Under the pieces are notes generated by a model, which saw only the letters and a program-made list of their open reading frames with translations, was not told the DNA's origin and did no database searches. Positions 32,463 to 43,280 of a DNA stretch of 64,000 bases are shown piece after piece. Both the position numbers and the translations under genes were made by a program. How positions within the stretch are numbered: position 1 is the stretch's first letter; every line of letters starts with the position of its first letter. Source of the DNA: Plasmodiophora brassicae (taxonomy: Eukaryota > Endomyxa > Phytomyxea > Plasmodiophorida > Plasmodiophoridae); the NCBI GenBank assembly GCA_039704465.1, contig JASFAU010000010.1:868001-932000 (forward strand), written 5' to 3'.

Positions 32463-33438
32463 CTACAATCCTTGGATGGACAGGAAGTCGGCACGTCCAT
32501 CGCTGACAGCCGGCGATTGCTGGCCGGAGCTGATATGCCGGCGGCCGCGTACGACATACGTGCCGAGGCGAACGACAACGCCGCCCACCAATGCAGAGAT
32601 GGCGTACATGCTGGCCGTCTGGACGAGGGACGCCGCCTGGACCTTTGCTTCGATGGACATTGCGATCAGGCCCCAGAGAGCGCCGACCACGTAGACGACG
32701 TCGGTGGCGACCGACAAGGCCAGGAGCCCGAGAACGGTGACGACGCCGATGGCGATCTCGGCGTCGAGGTCGGTGAAGACCTTGTGCTCGCTGACGACCA
32801 CTGCCGCGTTCGTGCACGCGAGCACCGTCACCCAACCAAAGTACAGCGAGAACGGGGACAGGACGGTCAGGACGTTCTACACGACGGCGCATCAGCCACG
32901 TGAGACAATTTGGGGCATGGACTGAAGATGCAGGACGCACCAGGACGGACGCGCGCACAGGCTTGAATACTCGCGTGCAGGTCCAGATAGCGAGCAGCGA
33001 CGCCCACAGCGCGCCAATGACGATCAACGCGAAGGAGACGTAGTCGTTGGAGATGAGGATGAACCATCCGGCGTTGAGGAAACATGTGACGGGGAACAGG
33101 ATGTCCAGGTCTACGACGACAAGTCAGTCGAGGCGTGGGCGAAACGGGTCCCCGAACGACCTACCCAGGCGACGATCCGTGGTCCAGAGGAACCTGGTGG
33201 CGAACGCCAGCAGGAGAAGATAGACGGCACCCCAGGCGTACGCGAACGAATACGACGCCAGCGAGATCGGCGTCGGGTGCCGGTCGGCGACATTGGCGGC
33301 CGCGTTCGGGAAGACGGACGACGTCCGGGTGATGGCCAGGCCGTTGACGGCGAGCATGCCGGCGAACACGACGAGGTTGACGATCGCCGGCCAGGACATT
33401 GCGGCGCCCGGGCCACCGCACGGCTTCCCCAGCGCCAT
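32463..33438 (-). CDS. TspO/MBR-like tryptophan-rich multi-pass membrane protein
   Basis: Three exons (33438-33165, 33110-32941, 32876-32463), phases consistent, give 285 residues and about seven helices. The pattern follows the large TspO-related proteins: ATRFLWTTDRRLDLDI, LFPVTCFLNAGWFILISNDY, LIVIGALWASLLAIWT, and the typical PFSLYFGWVTVLACTNAAV. TspO-family proteins bind porphyrins and sterol-like ligands; members of this longer type are uncharacterised. The open frame extends upstream to an ATG at 33627, but that part reads like leader sequence, so 33438 (or 33399 at MSWPAIVN) was preferred. Its 5' end lies about 200 bases from the end of the PTH2 gene. Confidence 0.7.
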
Positions 33439-33639
33439 TCGGGGCAACAGCAATTCGTTTATCGACAGCGGCAGCACGCCGGCGGCGACGTTCCGCTGTG
33501 TGACCGACTGGCGACGCGATGTCGCTCCGCCCAATGCGCTGCCCCTGCCGTTACAGCCGCGGGCGCTGTCGGCACACACAGCGCGCCGAAACGCGACGAC
33601 TGGGGCGGGGGCAGCAGAGACATTCATTCGTGGCGCTGT

Positions 33640-34230
33640 TTACAGAAGTTTCAGGTGGCCGGTGATCTGGTCGACGGCGTCCTTCGGGGCGGGGCCGATG
33701 GCGAGGACGGTGGCGGACCCGGCGGCGACCTGCGTCCGGCCGGCATCGTGGACGACGTAGGTGCAGAGGCCTGCCGCGTCGGCCTTGGCCTTCAGGGCCA
33801 TCCTGCGCGCGCGCCCTCATCAGTCGGTAGTACAGGGATGGCGAATGCGTCGTTGCCTACATGTCCTCCTCGTTAGGGACCTGAAGCGCGATTTTGGCCT
33901 GGCCGAACGTCTCCCAGGCCCAGAGCGCATCGGGGAAGTGCTTGACGGCTCGTCTATACGCGCCAAGTGTGGCGTGCGCGCACTGTGCTGTACCGGGACT
34001 GAGGACCCGGTACGCGCAGGCACACCAGCGCGACACCGACCACATTGCTTGCCCTTGTCCATTCGCAGGTCCTTGCGAACCAGCAGCACCATCTGGCACC
34101 TGCTGAATTTCATCGAACGGTACGACGGCGGCGGCGCTGCCCATCTGCCCCTGGACCAGCGCCCCAGGCAAAACCCGGCGATGACGGACCCGATGCCGAC
34201 AGAGACGGTCGTCAGCGTCGTCGGATCCAT
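33640..34230 (-). CDS. PTRH2: peptidyl-tRNA hydrolase 2
   Basis: Releases peptides from tRNAs after abortive translation. Three exons (34230-34044, 33987-33861, 33802-33640) give 158 residues. An N-terminal hydrophobic anchor ([17 protein letters not shown]) as in human PTRH2 precedes the catalytic fold: [43 protein letters not shown], and the C-terminal signature [20 protein letters not shown] followed by TGHLKLL. The Lys-rich DKGK and the DAGRTQ loop are active-site elements of the PTH2 family. Attachment to the mitochondrial outer membrane is inferred from the anchor. The first intron border (GTGGTC...TACAG) leaves one residue less than usual between GKQ and QCAHA. Confidence 0.92.
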
Positions 34231-34328
34231 GTTCGACCGCCCTGCGCAGTCCGTTGGCACTACACTGGACGGGCGGCTCAGTGCGGTGCGGCCGTGTTCC
34301 AAGTCTGGCCGTTAAGCGCAGTCGTTGT

Positions 34329-34390
34329 CAAGCGCGCCATGACGACCAACGTGGCGCGATGACGACCAACGTGGCGCCATGGCGCGCTTG
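34329..34390. repeat. 12-bp inverted repeat enclosing a 20-bp direct repeat
   Basis: CAAGCGCGCCAT (34329-34340) is repeated as its reverse complement at 34379-34390. Between them GATGACGACCAACGTGGCGC occurs twice in tandem, apart from the first base. It sits between two divergent genes (PTH2 and the unknown gene at 34551), so it may be a shared regulatory element. Confidence 0.6.
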
Positions 34391-34550
34391 TTGTGGTCGC
34401 CCGGTTCCTCAATCTGGCCCAGTCCTTCCCACAGCGAAACTGGTGGGAATATCGCGGACCTATTGACCCGTACCTTGATCGAACCGCTCGAAACAAATCT
34501 GCCGTTCGGATCGGAACCCGACGACCTATTGGGCTAAACGACAGCATCGG

Positions 34551-35687
34551 ATGCCGCGCACGAAGTACGATGAGCTACTCGACCGGCCGAAGGGTGGCCT
34601 GGAATACAACCCGGAGCAGACGTTCGCGCTGCACGTGTTCTGGGTGGTGCGGTCGCGCCGGGCGGCCATGGAGATGGTGGCGCGTGGGTTTCGCCCGTGC
34701 GCCGCCGCCACCGAACGCGACACGCCGACAACGCTAGCGTACCTGTTCCGCGTGGCTCACGATCAGCGGCTGGCGGAGCGGGTGCGCGCCAACGTCAAGA
34801 CCATCGGTGACCACCCGCACTACTCGCCGGCGATACGCCAGATGCAGATGGGCATTCCTCGCGCCGCTGTCGAACTCAAACTGAGGCAAGGCGGCATCGA
34901 CATCGGACCGCTGGCGTCCAGCCCCGATCAGGCGATCGACGCCGACGCCCTCGACTTCGACCCGGTCGTCCTCGAGTGCACCGAGGTCTACCTGGACCGG
35001 CGCAGCTTCTACGAGCACGCCGCATCCCGCGACTGGATGAAGCACTCCGCGGAGATTCTGCAGCCGGCCCGGTCACTGCAGGCGACGACGCACTGCGTCG
35101 GCGCACCCGGCGATGTCTGGGACAAGGCCCTCGAGGGGTACCTGAAGGCGGTTCGGTTCGACATCAACCCGGGCCCCGTCGTGTCCGCCATGAGACCCGG
35201 CGTGTTCGTCGGCGACGACGTCGCAGTGGGCGCGCCAACAGTACCGTGGGCGTTCCTGGAGGTCGACGCCGGCGCTGAACCGCAGCAATGGCGAGTGGTT
35301 CGCCAGGAATTCGACTCGCTGCAGACGGACCTGCAGGCACGCCTGATGGTCGTCGTGCCGACGTCGTCGCCCGACGACTCAGAGTCGCTGTCGTGCCCGG
35401 GCGCTCGCGTGATGGTGTCGTTCGCCTTGCGGGATGGCGTTCAGACGCGCGCGTTCAGCACGATCCGAAACGGGTGCCGCACCTGGCTCGCCCGGCTGAT
35501 CGTCTTCGGAACGGGCAGCGTCGACGCGGGCCGTGCCCTCCTGGATCGGTCCGACGCCGCCGCCGCCGAGCTGGTCACCGTGCTCGATGGCGACGCCGCC
35601 CGATCCGAACACATCCTGGCCGGATACCCCGTCCATCCCCTGCATCACAGCCTCGTCAGCGACCCGAAGTTTGACTATCGTTTATGA
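34551..35687 (+). CDS. hypothetical protein with short WASHC3/formin-like motif
   Basis: 378 residues, intronless, not recognised as a whole. The N-terminal third has KYDELLDRPKGGLEYNPEQT and helical segments. At about residue 97 the stretch RQMQMGIPRAAVELKLRQGG resembles the M-G-[IV]-P-x-x-A-V-x-x-K-[LM] motif seen in CCDC53/WASHC3 and some formins. The central and C-terminal parts are mixed alpha/beta with no catalytic motif, for example VVPTSSPDDSESLSCPGARV. Codon use is strongly GC-rich. Soluble and intracellular by composition. Confidence 0.65.
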   Translation: MPRTKYDELLDRPKGGLEYNPEQTFALHVFWVVRSRRAAMEMVARGFRPCAAATERDTPTTLAYLFRVAHDQRLAERVRANVKTIGDHPHYSPAIRQMQMGIPRAAVELKLRQGGIDIGPLASSPDQAIDADALDFDPVVLECTEVYLDRRSFYEHAASRDWMKHSAEILQPARSLQATTHCVGAPGDVWDKALEGYLKAVRFDINPGPVVSAMRPGVFVGDDVAVGAPTVPWAFLEVDAGAEPQQWRVVRQEFDSLQTDLQARLMVVVPTSSPDDSESLSCPGARVMVSFALRDGVQTRAFSTIRNGCRTWLARLIVFGTGSVDAGRALLDRSDAAAAELVTVLDGDAARSEHILAGYPVHPLHHSLVSDPKFDYRL

Positions 35688-35799
35688 ACGTTGCGTTGTC
35701 GCGTCGAGCAGAAGAAACGCGGCGGACGGCATTTTGCAATAGCCGATCGCACGCGGCGCAGTCCATTTTGCGTCGGGCGGCGGCGTTGTGGTGACGGCG

Positions 35800-36949
35800 A
35801 TGTCGTCCGGGAGAGCGACGTGGGCCATCGCGGTCGTTCTGGCGGTCGGCATCGGAGCCGTCGTGGCTGACGACACGGCGACGCCGGCGAAACGGGTTCA
35901 CACGCTTCGCGACCAGCTGAGGAATGTGTCGGTCGGGTGGCCGGAGGCCGTCGCGGCCCTTGCCATCGTCGCGTTCGTCTACGTTTACCTGGGCGGGTCG
36001 CGTGAGAACGAGTCCATCGCCGACGCGTGGTTTAACGTCGTCCGTCCAACCTTGGATCTGCAGTTCGCGAAGGTAGGCGCGTATCAGGGCCCGCCCCGGG
36101 ACCGGCCCCTTATCAAGGACAGCTGCTTCTCCTACCGGGTGTACTCGTCCGGCAGGCGAAATTGCAGCGGACTTCTAGCCTCCCTTGAGCTCCGGAAGCG
36201 CCAGGATCTCCTGTCCATTGTGCTATCGTCGCTGGGTGTCATCACCTCGCAGGACAAGTGCACAATCGAGATCCCGCTGGAGGCCTCGACGATGGAACCC
36301 TTCGTGCTCCTCCTTTGTCGGCGCCGGGATGAGAAACGCGTGCGCAAGACGTACTCGGATGTCGAACAGTTCGCGGTTCGTGCCTCGCAGCCCGCTGCGC
36401 TGAAATCCATTGGCATCTCCGTCCTGGCTGATACGCCCGAAGTAGTCAGCGAACTTCTCGATCAGCGCGTCCTGAAAGGTCAGTCAGTTGGTCTGCTGGT
36501 TATGCGGCGACCGAGGATTGAGTCGAACGTGTGCAGTCCTTACCGAACATCGAGATCTGTTCGTCTCGTTGTACATCTCGGATCAGTCGACGTATCCGAT
36601 GGCGTTGTCACCCGCCTCGTTACGCATGGATTTCCTGCTGCCGAAGACGCGCAGCATTGAACGTGTTCGTCGGCTAGTGGAAATGTCTGTCTTCCTCATC
36701 GACCAGGTCGCGTCCGTGAAGCTGTCCGCGGTGGCGAAGAGCCGCGCGACGGCTGCTCGTGCCAAAGTCGCCCAAGCCCAGTACCGCCTGACGCACGAAG
36801 AACGTCAACAGCAGGTCATGCAGCGCAAAATCGAGTCGCTCGAGAAGGAGCGTGACGGCCTGTCGGGCGAGGCGCTCAAGAAGTTCGAGCAGCGGCAAGA
36901 GAAACTGGCGATGAAGCGCAGGGGGCCGAAGATGAAGATCATGCGGTGA
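35800..36949 (+). CDS. CCDC47: CCDC47/calumin-like ER membrane protein
   Basis: Two exons (35800-36478 and 36537-36949) give 363 residues. There is a signal peptide (IAVVLAVGIGAVVA), a transmembrane helix (AVAALAIVAFVYVYLGG), a large cytosolic domain and a basic C-terminal coiled coil (HEERQQQVMQRKIESLEKER ... KKFEQRQEKLAMKRRGPKMK). VEQFAVRASQPAALKSIGIS, VLTEHRDLFVSLYISDQS and LPKTRSIERVRRLVEMSVFL match the CCDC47 (DUF1682) family. CCDC47 is part of the PAT complex that helps multi-pass proteins fold at the Sec61 translocon. The protein is shorter than the animal form mainly because it lacks the acidic luminal segment. Confidence 0.88.
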
Positions 36950-37462
36950 TGTTGCATACCAGTAGTACAGCGATCTACCCTTCGGGCCCTGCCAAACCAA
37001 GTGCCGCACTTAAACGCGTAGCACAGCAGAAGCGCTGAGAAGGTCACACAGCTCGGCCGGTTGATCGCACCGTACGTGCACGCTCCGATCGCCGTCCCTC
37101 TGAAGAAGGGCGTCGCTAGGCTGCGTCGCTTGGTAACCGGGGAAGACTACGCGCGACTCATCCTTCTCGAGCGTAACTCGTCGGGTTACGTCCCAAGCAA
37201 GGTAACGTAGTCGTGATGGAGATCGAACACTAAGCCGGCAGGGTCGTCGTGCCGCATGTTACATCGACAGTTGGAAAGGTAGGTGCTTCCTCGTCGACAA
37301 GAAACGGGAACGACGTTCGCGACCGCCAGTTTCGTCGCCATAAAGTACCTCTGCAGGTCTTCCAAGTTAAAATCACGTTGGCACGTACGGCTGCACACCA
37401 CATCAAGCACAGCAATAGCATCATTTTCTCCCAATGAAGATCCTGCATTGTACTTTCATTCG
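36950..37462. other. intergenic with a possible orphan exon
   Basis: A plus-strand reading at about 37062-37200 (LIAPYVHAPIAVPLKKGVAR, LRRLVTGEDYARLILLERN) runs from an AG to a GTAACG donor-like site and could be a lone exon or gene relic. No partner exon or family match was found. On the minus strand two overlapping frames at 37186-37544 are equally unsupported. Confidence 0.35.
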
Positions 37463-39016
37463 TTACGCTCGTGGAGCGGAATACAAGTTCAGATGGCGGT
37501 CGAGCGAGACGGACGCAATGAACTGGGCGTTCGCACCGAAGCACGCGCCGGTGATGTCCTTCTCGTGGCCTTCAAGCTCCACCAGCGGTGTCCACTGCTT
37601 GGCGACTTCGATGACGCGAACCGAGTCGCCCGCTATGGCCAAGTAGTGCCCCGTATGGTCGAATCGGACCGAGTGAATGTAGCTCTGGGAGGCAAACGCG
37701 TGCACCGCCTTCAGCTTGCGCAGGTCCCAGATCTTGGCGCTGCCGTCACCGTCACCCGCAGCCATGTAGTACCCATTCTCACTGAACGCCAGACTCGTAA
37801 TTTTCCCAGAGTGCCCCTACACGACGATCAGTGGCCCGTCCCTAGCTAGTACGTAATAGTACCTCGAACGGCTGGACAGCAATCTTGTTCTCCCGAGGGT
37901 CCCAGATGACCAGCTTGGAATCCGTTGTCCCTGTCGCAAACAGAGTCCCGTCGGGATGGAAGGCGCCGCACGTGTACCCAGCGGTTCCATCAGCGAACTT
38001 GTGGACGACCTTGGACTCGTCCAGGTCCAGCAACGCCCATGACGCATCGACGGACGTGGTCGCCAGATGACGACCCATGCCATGGAACGCGACACCCGTG
38101 CATGCGCCCCCGTGCAACTCTCCAAACGCAGCAGCTTCCTTGAACTTGTCGTCACCTTTCCAGATCCGAAGAGCACCGTCTTCGCTGCCAGACGCAATGA
38201 CGCGCTCGACATTGTGCAATGCCACGGCGAGGACCTATCCACGTTTGAGCCACATCGACGGGGATAACCATACATCAAATCTACCTTTCTCTCGTGACCT
38301 TTGAGCGTGTCGCGAACCTTCTCAGACGACGCGTCAAAGACAACAACACGGGCGTCGACGCCACCAGTGACGATCAGCGATGGGTCGACAGCGTGCGCGT
38401 CAACGCACATGATTCCGGGTTTGCTGACAAGGTGAAGGGCATGTGACGACGTTTTCTCATAGGTCCCGATCTGCTCCTTGGTTGCCAAACTCTCTGGCGG
38501 CGATCGGAACGCCTCTTTGCGACAAGCAGACACCTTCTCGCTGTACAACTGCCACGATTTGGCAATTTCGGAGGGAACCACCGGCGTTCCTGCTGATGCG
38601 GGCTCCTCAACAATATCCATTTGAGCCGAGGGCGAGCGTGCGGTATCACGCTCGGCTTTCAGCCTGGCGATAACGCGACAGGCGGCATCGTAGCGGTACA
38701 GCGCGTGGCTAAGTTCTTGACGCGTAGAATGAAGCTGCTTTCGTAGAGAGTACGTCTCCAGCATCAGGGCGTCCCATTCGTCCTGGAACGTGTTGATCAA
38801 CGCCGGTAGAGAGTTCGCCGTCGGCCGCGGCCGGACAATCGGGTTGGCCGTCTTCACGGCGATGATGTCCGTGTCGGGAGACATGTCCTCGCCGGAGACC
38901 GGGTCCTGGCCCGTCCGCTCCAGGTGCTTCATCAGCAGCGACCGCTCGAAGACGTGCCCGGACTTGACGCTGATGACGGGATCGCGCGCCACATCGCCGC
39001 TCAACGAGCACAACAT
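37463..39016 (-). CDS. PRPF19: pre-mRNA-processing factor 19 (U-box/WD40 E3 ligase)
   Basis: Core of the NineTeen complex that activates the spliceosome. Three exons (39016-38285, 38234-37863, 37816-37463) give 485 residues. Residues 1-60 form the U-box (MLCSLSGDVARDPVISVKSG, VFERSLLMKHLERTG, DPVSGEDMSPDTDIIAVKTA). The Prp19 tetramerisation coiled coil follows (ALINTFQDEWDALMLETYSL, RQELSHALYRYDAACRVIAR). From about residue 200 WD40 repeats make a propeller, with DGALRIWKG, SKLVIWDPRE and GDGSAKIWDLRK. Order and length match animal and plant PRPF19. Introns are 50 and 46 bases. It is divergent to MDP1 across about 275 bases. Confidence 0.95.
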
Positions 39017-39291
39017 CGTTGTATCGCCACGTCGCCAACTCCGTGCGCACACCTTGACCTGCGTGTTGCATCGTCCGGGCAGTACCCGGAACAACTGCAC
39101 ACCGAGGATCCGCGGCGTGGCTGTCCTTGCTGTGCGAGCTGCATCCGGACTCGTGACGGGGCCAGAGTCTGAACTGCATCTTTAGATCTGCGCCGTTGCC
39201 CATAGACAGAACTGCAGACGTCGCAACGGCTGCTGGCCTGCAGCGGGAAGCTGCATCGGGATCCGTCACGCGTTCGCCTACCTAGGCGGGC

Positions 39292-39927
39292 ATGATGTCT
39301 GGTCAGCGTCTGATCGCATTTGACCTCGATGGGACGATATGGTCGCCCGAGATGTACGAACTGTAGGGCGCAAACGTTCCTTCAGTGCGTATCGCTGTGG
39401 GCTAACCCCGAGCCGGAGGTAGATGGGGTGGTGGAGGGCCACCCTTCCGTCCACATGCGACGACCGGTGATGTTGTCGACCAGCAAGGGACTCGCGTGCG
39501 AATGCTGGGCGATACGCGGTCGATTTTGGCACGCGTGCATGAAACGAATGACCCGTCCGTTGTCCTGGCGATTTCATCAAGGACGGACGAACCAGACTGG
39601 GCGCAGATCTGCCTGAACACGATGGAAGTTCGGCCTGGCATTGCACTCAAGCGACTGTTCACTTATGAATGCATATCCAAATCCGCCAAGGTGCCGTTAC
39701 TGCTTCTGCCCCCCTGGCACCACGTCTGATCTGTTCTAACGTAGACGGAGCATTTCAGGGAGCTCAACCGGAAGACCGGCATTCCGTTCAGCAACATGGT
39801 GTTCTTCGACAACGAGCCCGGCAACATCCGCCTGGTCAGCCAGCTTGGCGTGCACTGCATCCTCACACCCGATGGCGTCAAGCACAGCCACTGGCAGCAG
39901 GCCATGTCCCGTCTTCAGAACCCATAA
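39292..39927 (+). CDS. MDP1: magnesium-dependent phosphatase 1 (HAD superfamily)
   Basis: Three exons (39292-39362, 39423-39690, 39745-39927) give 173 residues. HAD motif I is FDLDGTIW with the nucleophile Asp and the general-acid Asp; motif II is AISSRTDEP; motifs III/IV are represented by KTGIPFSNMVFFDNEPGNI. MDP1 proteins act as protein-Tyr or sugar phosphatases (fructosamine-6-phosphatase). Splicing at CT|GTAGGG restores the conserved MYELWGGGGPPF loop, which supports that border. In motif IV the second acidic residue is Asn (FFDNE rather than FFDDE), a substitution also met in some homologues. Confidence 0.88.
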
Positions 39928-39975
39928 AATGCCCAAGAACGATGGGAATGACAATGTGTTGGGAGTGTATGGAGA

Positions 39976-40575
39976 TCAGTAGCCGCCACGTCCGCGGCCG
40001 CCTCTGCCTCCACCCCGGCCGCCGCGAGGTCCGCCTCGGCCAGCGCCTCGGGAGAATCCCCCGCGGCCGCCACGTGCCTGGAAACCGCCACGCGCCTGGA
40101 AACCGCCACGCGCCTGGAAACCGCCACGGCCACCTCGACCTGGGCCACCACGACCGCGAGGTGCCCCACGACCTCGGAACGCGCCGCCACGTCCAGCTGG
40201 CTTCGGTTTCGGCTTGTCTTCGTTAAGAAACCGCGACATGGGCAGGAGCTTGTCAGGAGCAATGTACATTACATCGCTGGGTTTGAACGACGTGCTCTTC
40301 ATGCCTTCCATCATCTTGATCGTGAAATACACCTTGTTGATGGGTCCGAGCACTTCCTCGACCTTCCCGATCTGCTGTTTGTTCTTCAGGTAGATCGGCG
40401 CGTTGAAGTACGGAACCATGCTGTTCGTCGATTCGCAGACGATTTCGCCTTCGCAGTCATGGCTGACCGTGCCCATCTCGATGACACGCTCCGGCGGGCC
40501 CGCATCGAACCTCTGCTGGAATCCACCACGACCACCACCGCGACCGCCGCCGCGCCCACGCCCACGATAGCTCAT
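39976..40575 (-). CDS. GAR1: H/ACA ribonucleoprotein subunit 1 (GAR1)
   Basis: Component of H/ACA snoRNPs that pseudouridylate rRNA. Single exon, 199 residues. The core (about 30-120) contains [50 protein letters not shown] and [17 protein letters not shown], all typical of GAR1. Both ends are GAR (Gly-Arg-rich) domains: [18 protein letters not shown] and a long C-terminal RGG stretch that includes three tandem copies of FQARGG (an 18-bp repeat at about 40075-40130). Nucleolar location follows from the family. It is divergent to the DUF84 NTPase gene, with 103 bases between starts. Confidence 0.95.
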   Translation of the reverse strand: MSYRGRGRGGGRGGGRGGFQQRFDAGPPERVIEMGTVSHDCEGEIVCESTNSMVPYFNAPIYLKNKQQIGKVEEVLGPINKVYFTIKMMEGMKSTSFKPSDVMYIAPDKLLPMSRFLNEDKPKPKPAGRGGAFRGRGAPRGRGGPGRGGRGGFQARGGFQARGGFQARGGRGGFSRGAGRGGPRGGRGGGRGGRGRGGY

Positions 40576-40678
40576 GATGCTGACGAAGCGGTCTGCCCGG
40601 CAGGCTGGACAGCGATCTCCGTACGGAGTCCGCGGCGGACTTCCGATGGTTTAGGGGGGTTCCACAACGGGGACCGTT

Positions 40679-41396
40679 ATGGACCGCACCAAGCGTGTCG
40701 TTGTCGGATCCAAGAACCCGGCCAAGATTCGGGCCGTCCAGATTGGCCTCGAGGCCGTCTTACCTGGGAAAAAGTTCGATGTTGTCGGTGCGGGCGTTTC
40801 GTCCGGCGTCAAAGCGCAGGTGTCGCCCTAGAACCGGTACCTGCTACCGAAACTGACGCGGTGCTGTTGTAGCCGATGACGATGCAGGAGACATCGGACG
40901 GATCCAAGAATCGCGCGATTGCTGCGATGGCGTCGGACGGTGCTGCCGAGTTCGGCGTCGGGCTTGAAGGCGGTATTGAAGAAGGACCTGACGGGAAACA
41001 CTTCGAATCTGGATGGTGCACCGTTGTCGATCGTGGCGGTATCGTTTACCGACCACCTTTCCCGGTCCTCTCGTTTGACATGGTTGCCGTACAGGGCGTA
41101 TAGGGCAAGCGTCTACAGCCAGAATGCAGGTTTCGGGATCGGTCCTGGAGCGTATCAACGCCGGAGAGGAGCTCGGCGACATTGTTGACGATCTGTCCCT
41201 GCAAACCGACGTCCGATCCGGCCAAGGATTTATGGGTCTTATCACGAACGGCGGTGCGCGTGAACGTGCAACGGTTTCGCATGGTCACGTACACTGACGT
41301 GACCTCGTAGGTTTGCCCAGGGATGCATGCTATTCGCACGCCGTCATGCTGGCTTTCGCGCCCTTCGTCAGCAACCCAGTGTTCTGGAGAGAATAA
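40679..41396 (+). CDS. DUF84 inosine/xanthosine triphosphatase (YjjX family)
   Basis: House-cleaning NTPase that hydrolyses non-canonical (d)ITP/XTP. Four exons (40679-40819, 40873-41038, 41095-41253, 41311-41396) give 183 residues, the family's usual size. Motifs: VVVGSKNPAKIRAVQIGLEA at the N-terminus, VSSGVKAQPMTMQETSDGSK (substrate loop), NRAIAAMASDGAAEFGVGLE (EGG acidic site), VSGSVLERINAGEELGDIVD, GQGFMGLITNGGLPRD and YSHAVMLAFAPFVSNPVFW. Each intron (53 to 57 bases) was fixed by these blocks and by phase. Animal and bacterial members are similar in layout. Confidence 0.9.
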
Positions 41397-41445
41397 CCAT
41401 TGTTGGATAATAACTATGGGGCATGGCCGTTTCCTAACGAGGCTT

Positions 41446-43273
41446 TCAGCTGTCTGTCCGCCTCTTCGTCTGTCGTCTGGTCGTCGGCTCAACGGACGGG
41501 TCGTTATCGTCCTGGTTCGACGGCGGTTCATAGGCGTGCAACGTTAACCCGGAGGCCATGGTGCCCAGGTTGATCGTGTCGACCTGGCCGCCGTTGTCCA
41601 TCGTTCCGACCGTTACTGTGTGTGGGTCTGGTACGGCTGCCGGGCCATGAATTTGCCTGGCGTAGTACCCGCCCATCTCTGGCGTCCTGTCCAGCATGCC
41701 AGGCAGCGTTTCCATGTCCATCGCCATTCGCGGGCGCTTACGTTCCCGTACAGGCGGCGCTTTCATCATGGCGATCGTCGAGGACGCACGCACGTACAGT
41801 ATGACGATAAGGACGATGACGTGGAGGCAGACGGCGGCCGAGGCGAGACTCGTGCTCTGTGTCGCAGAGAACGATGCGCCGTACAGGAAGACCCCAGCGA
41901 AGCAGACGTTCAGAACCTTGATCCAGGCCAGGGGCGTCGCCACGCGCCCACGATACGGTTGCCGAACAGCGAGGACGATCGCATATCCAATGCGAAGCAC
42001 CATCGCGAGCGCCACTTGCGACTTGGCCGTCTTCGTCAGGACGCAGATCGCAAGGCCGTCGATGGCCTGGACGGCGACCTTCAGCGTCAGGAAGCGACGG
42101 TACCGATCTGTGTAGTCGGCCACCAGCGGTTCCAGCAGCGGGCGCCCGTCAGAGTGCCGCGTGGAACAGTAATAGACGCAACATGGAAAGCCGATGACGA
42201 GAACGACCATGGTGGCGAAGCAGGTCCCGGCGACCACGAATACCCTGTGGGTGGCATGATACTCAGCGACAGGGTGCGCATGGTGCAACAAGCAATGGGA
42301 CGAACTCGCTGGAAACATATTGGAGATGGAGGCCGCAGACGATGACCATCGACTGCAGGAAGAACATCTCGACGCGGAACAGCCACTGGACGATGTGATC
42401 CGTCAGCGACGGCATCTCGTCGATGTACGCCTGGAACGAGTGCCCTCCCAGGCACGTACGGGCGATCGACGCCGCCACCTCCATGAGCACCCTAGCGGCA
42501 ACGCGTCAGTTGCGAATGGCGTTCAGATGGGGACGACCTGTGGACCTGAAGGCGGGGACGAGGACGACGACGGACGTGATAACGAAGACGTTCGTGAAGA
42601 TGACGAAGAGGACGAGGTCAGCGGGGTCAACGCCAACGGCAGCGGCTGCCCATTGCAGCGGGTATCCCGACGACATTGTCGCAGATCGCAACCCGGCCGC
42701 CCAGGCGCCAAACACGCGATTGAACGGGGATGGTGCCGACAGGCCCGTCATCCAGCCCATCTGCTGGACGGACTGACGGTAGACGGGCGGCAGCGTCAGC
42801 GTCATGGCGCTGACGGCAACCATGTCCCGAACGTAGTCGATGACGTGCCACATGCTACAGGGGCGCGTCACCGCCAGGTTGGAGAACGCACCTAGGGGCA
42901 CGTTCAGGACAGCGAACCGACGACGAACGAACGAGCCGGGGCACCTCGATAGATTCCCGTCATGAAGATCGCCACGATGGTTATGATGACGATGGCATCG
43001 ACAGCGGCAGATGCGAGCTGAGCGGCCACTGCCCAGCCGCTGGCATCGATGCCAGCGTAGGCGATGCAATCGCCACCGTTGGCGTTGCATCTGGAGCGTG
43101 GACCCGGCGTCAGCCGCCGGCTCGTCGTTGGGGACGGCACCTGCGTCGTCGTTGTCCTTCTGTTCAATGACGTGCCTGATGGCTGAGCGGCAGAAGCAAC
43201 CGGATGGGCCAATGCCAAGCTGGTCACAGCATGTGGCCTGCGCCAACTCAGATTGCAGGCCTACGTCAGACAT
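41446..43273 (-). CDS. TRP-like/FLC-type multi-pass membrane protein
   Basis: Five exons (43273-43104, 43039-42945, 42891-42546, 42491-42317, 42261-41446), all phases consistent, give 533 residues. About eight or nine helices, including AAVDAIVIITIVAIFMTGIY, LVLFVIFTNVFVITSVVVLV, FVVAGTCFATMVVLVIGFPC, SQVALAMVLRIGYAIVLAVR and SAAVCLHVIVLIVILYVRAS. The layout (YVRDMVAVSAMTLTLPPVYR, QMGWMTGLSAP, LKVAVQAIDGLAICVLTKTA, VRQPYRGR) follows the fungal TRP-like/flavin-carrier (FLC, Pkd2-related) family, which act in calcium and FAD transport at ER or cell membrane. The N-terminal part is short and Cys-containing; no clear signal peptide is seen, so an additional 5' exon may exist. The tail after the last helix is about 110 polar residues. 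Confidence 0.65.
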
Positions 43274-43280
43274 GCTGAAC

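Noticed and set aside
40459..40872. plus-strand frame crossing the GAR1 start and the DUF84 gene
   Set aside because: It is a shadow of GAR1 on the opposite strand followed by out-of-frame DUF84 sequence.
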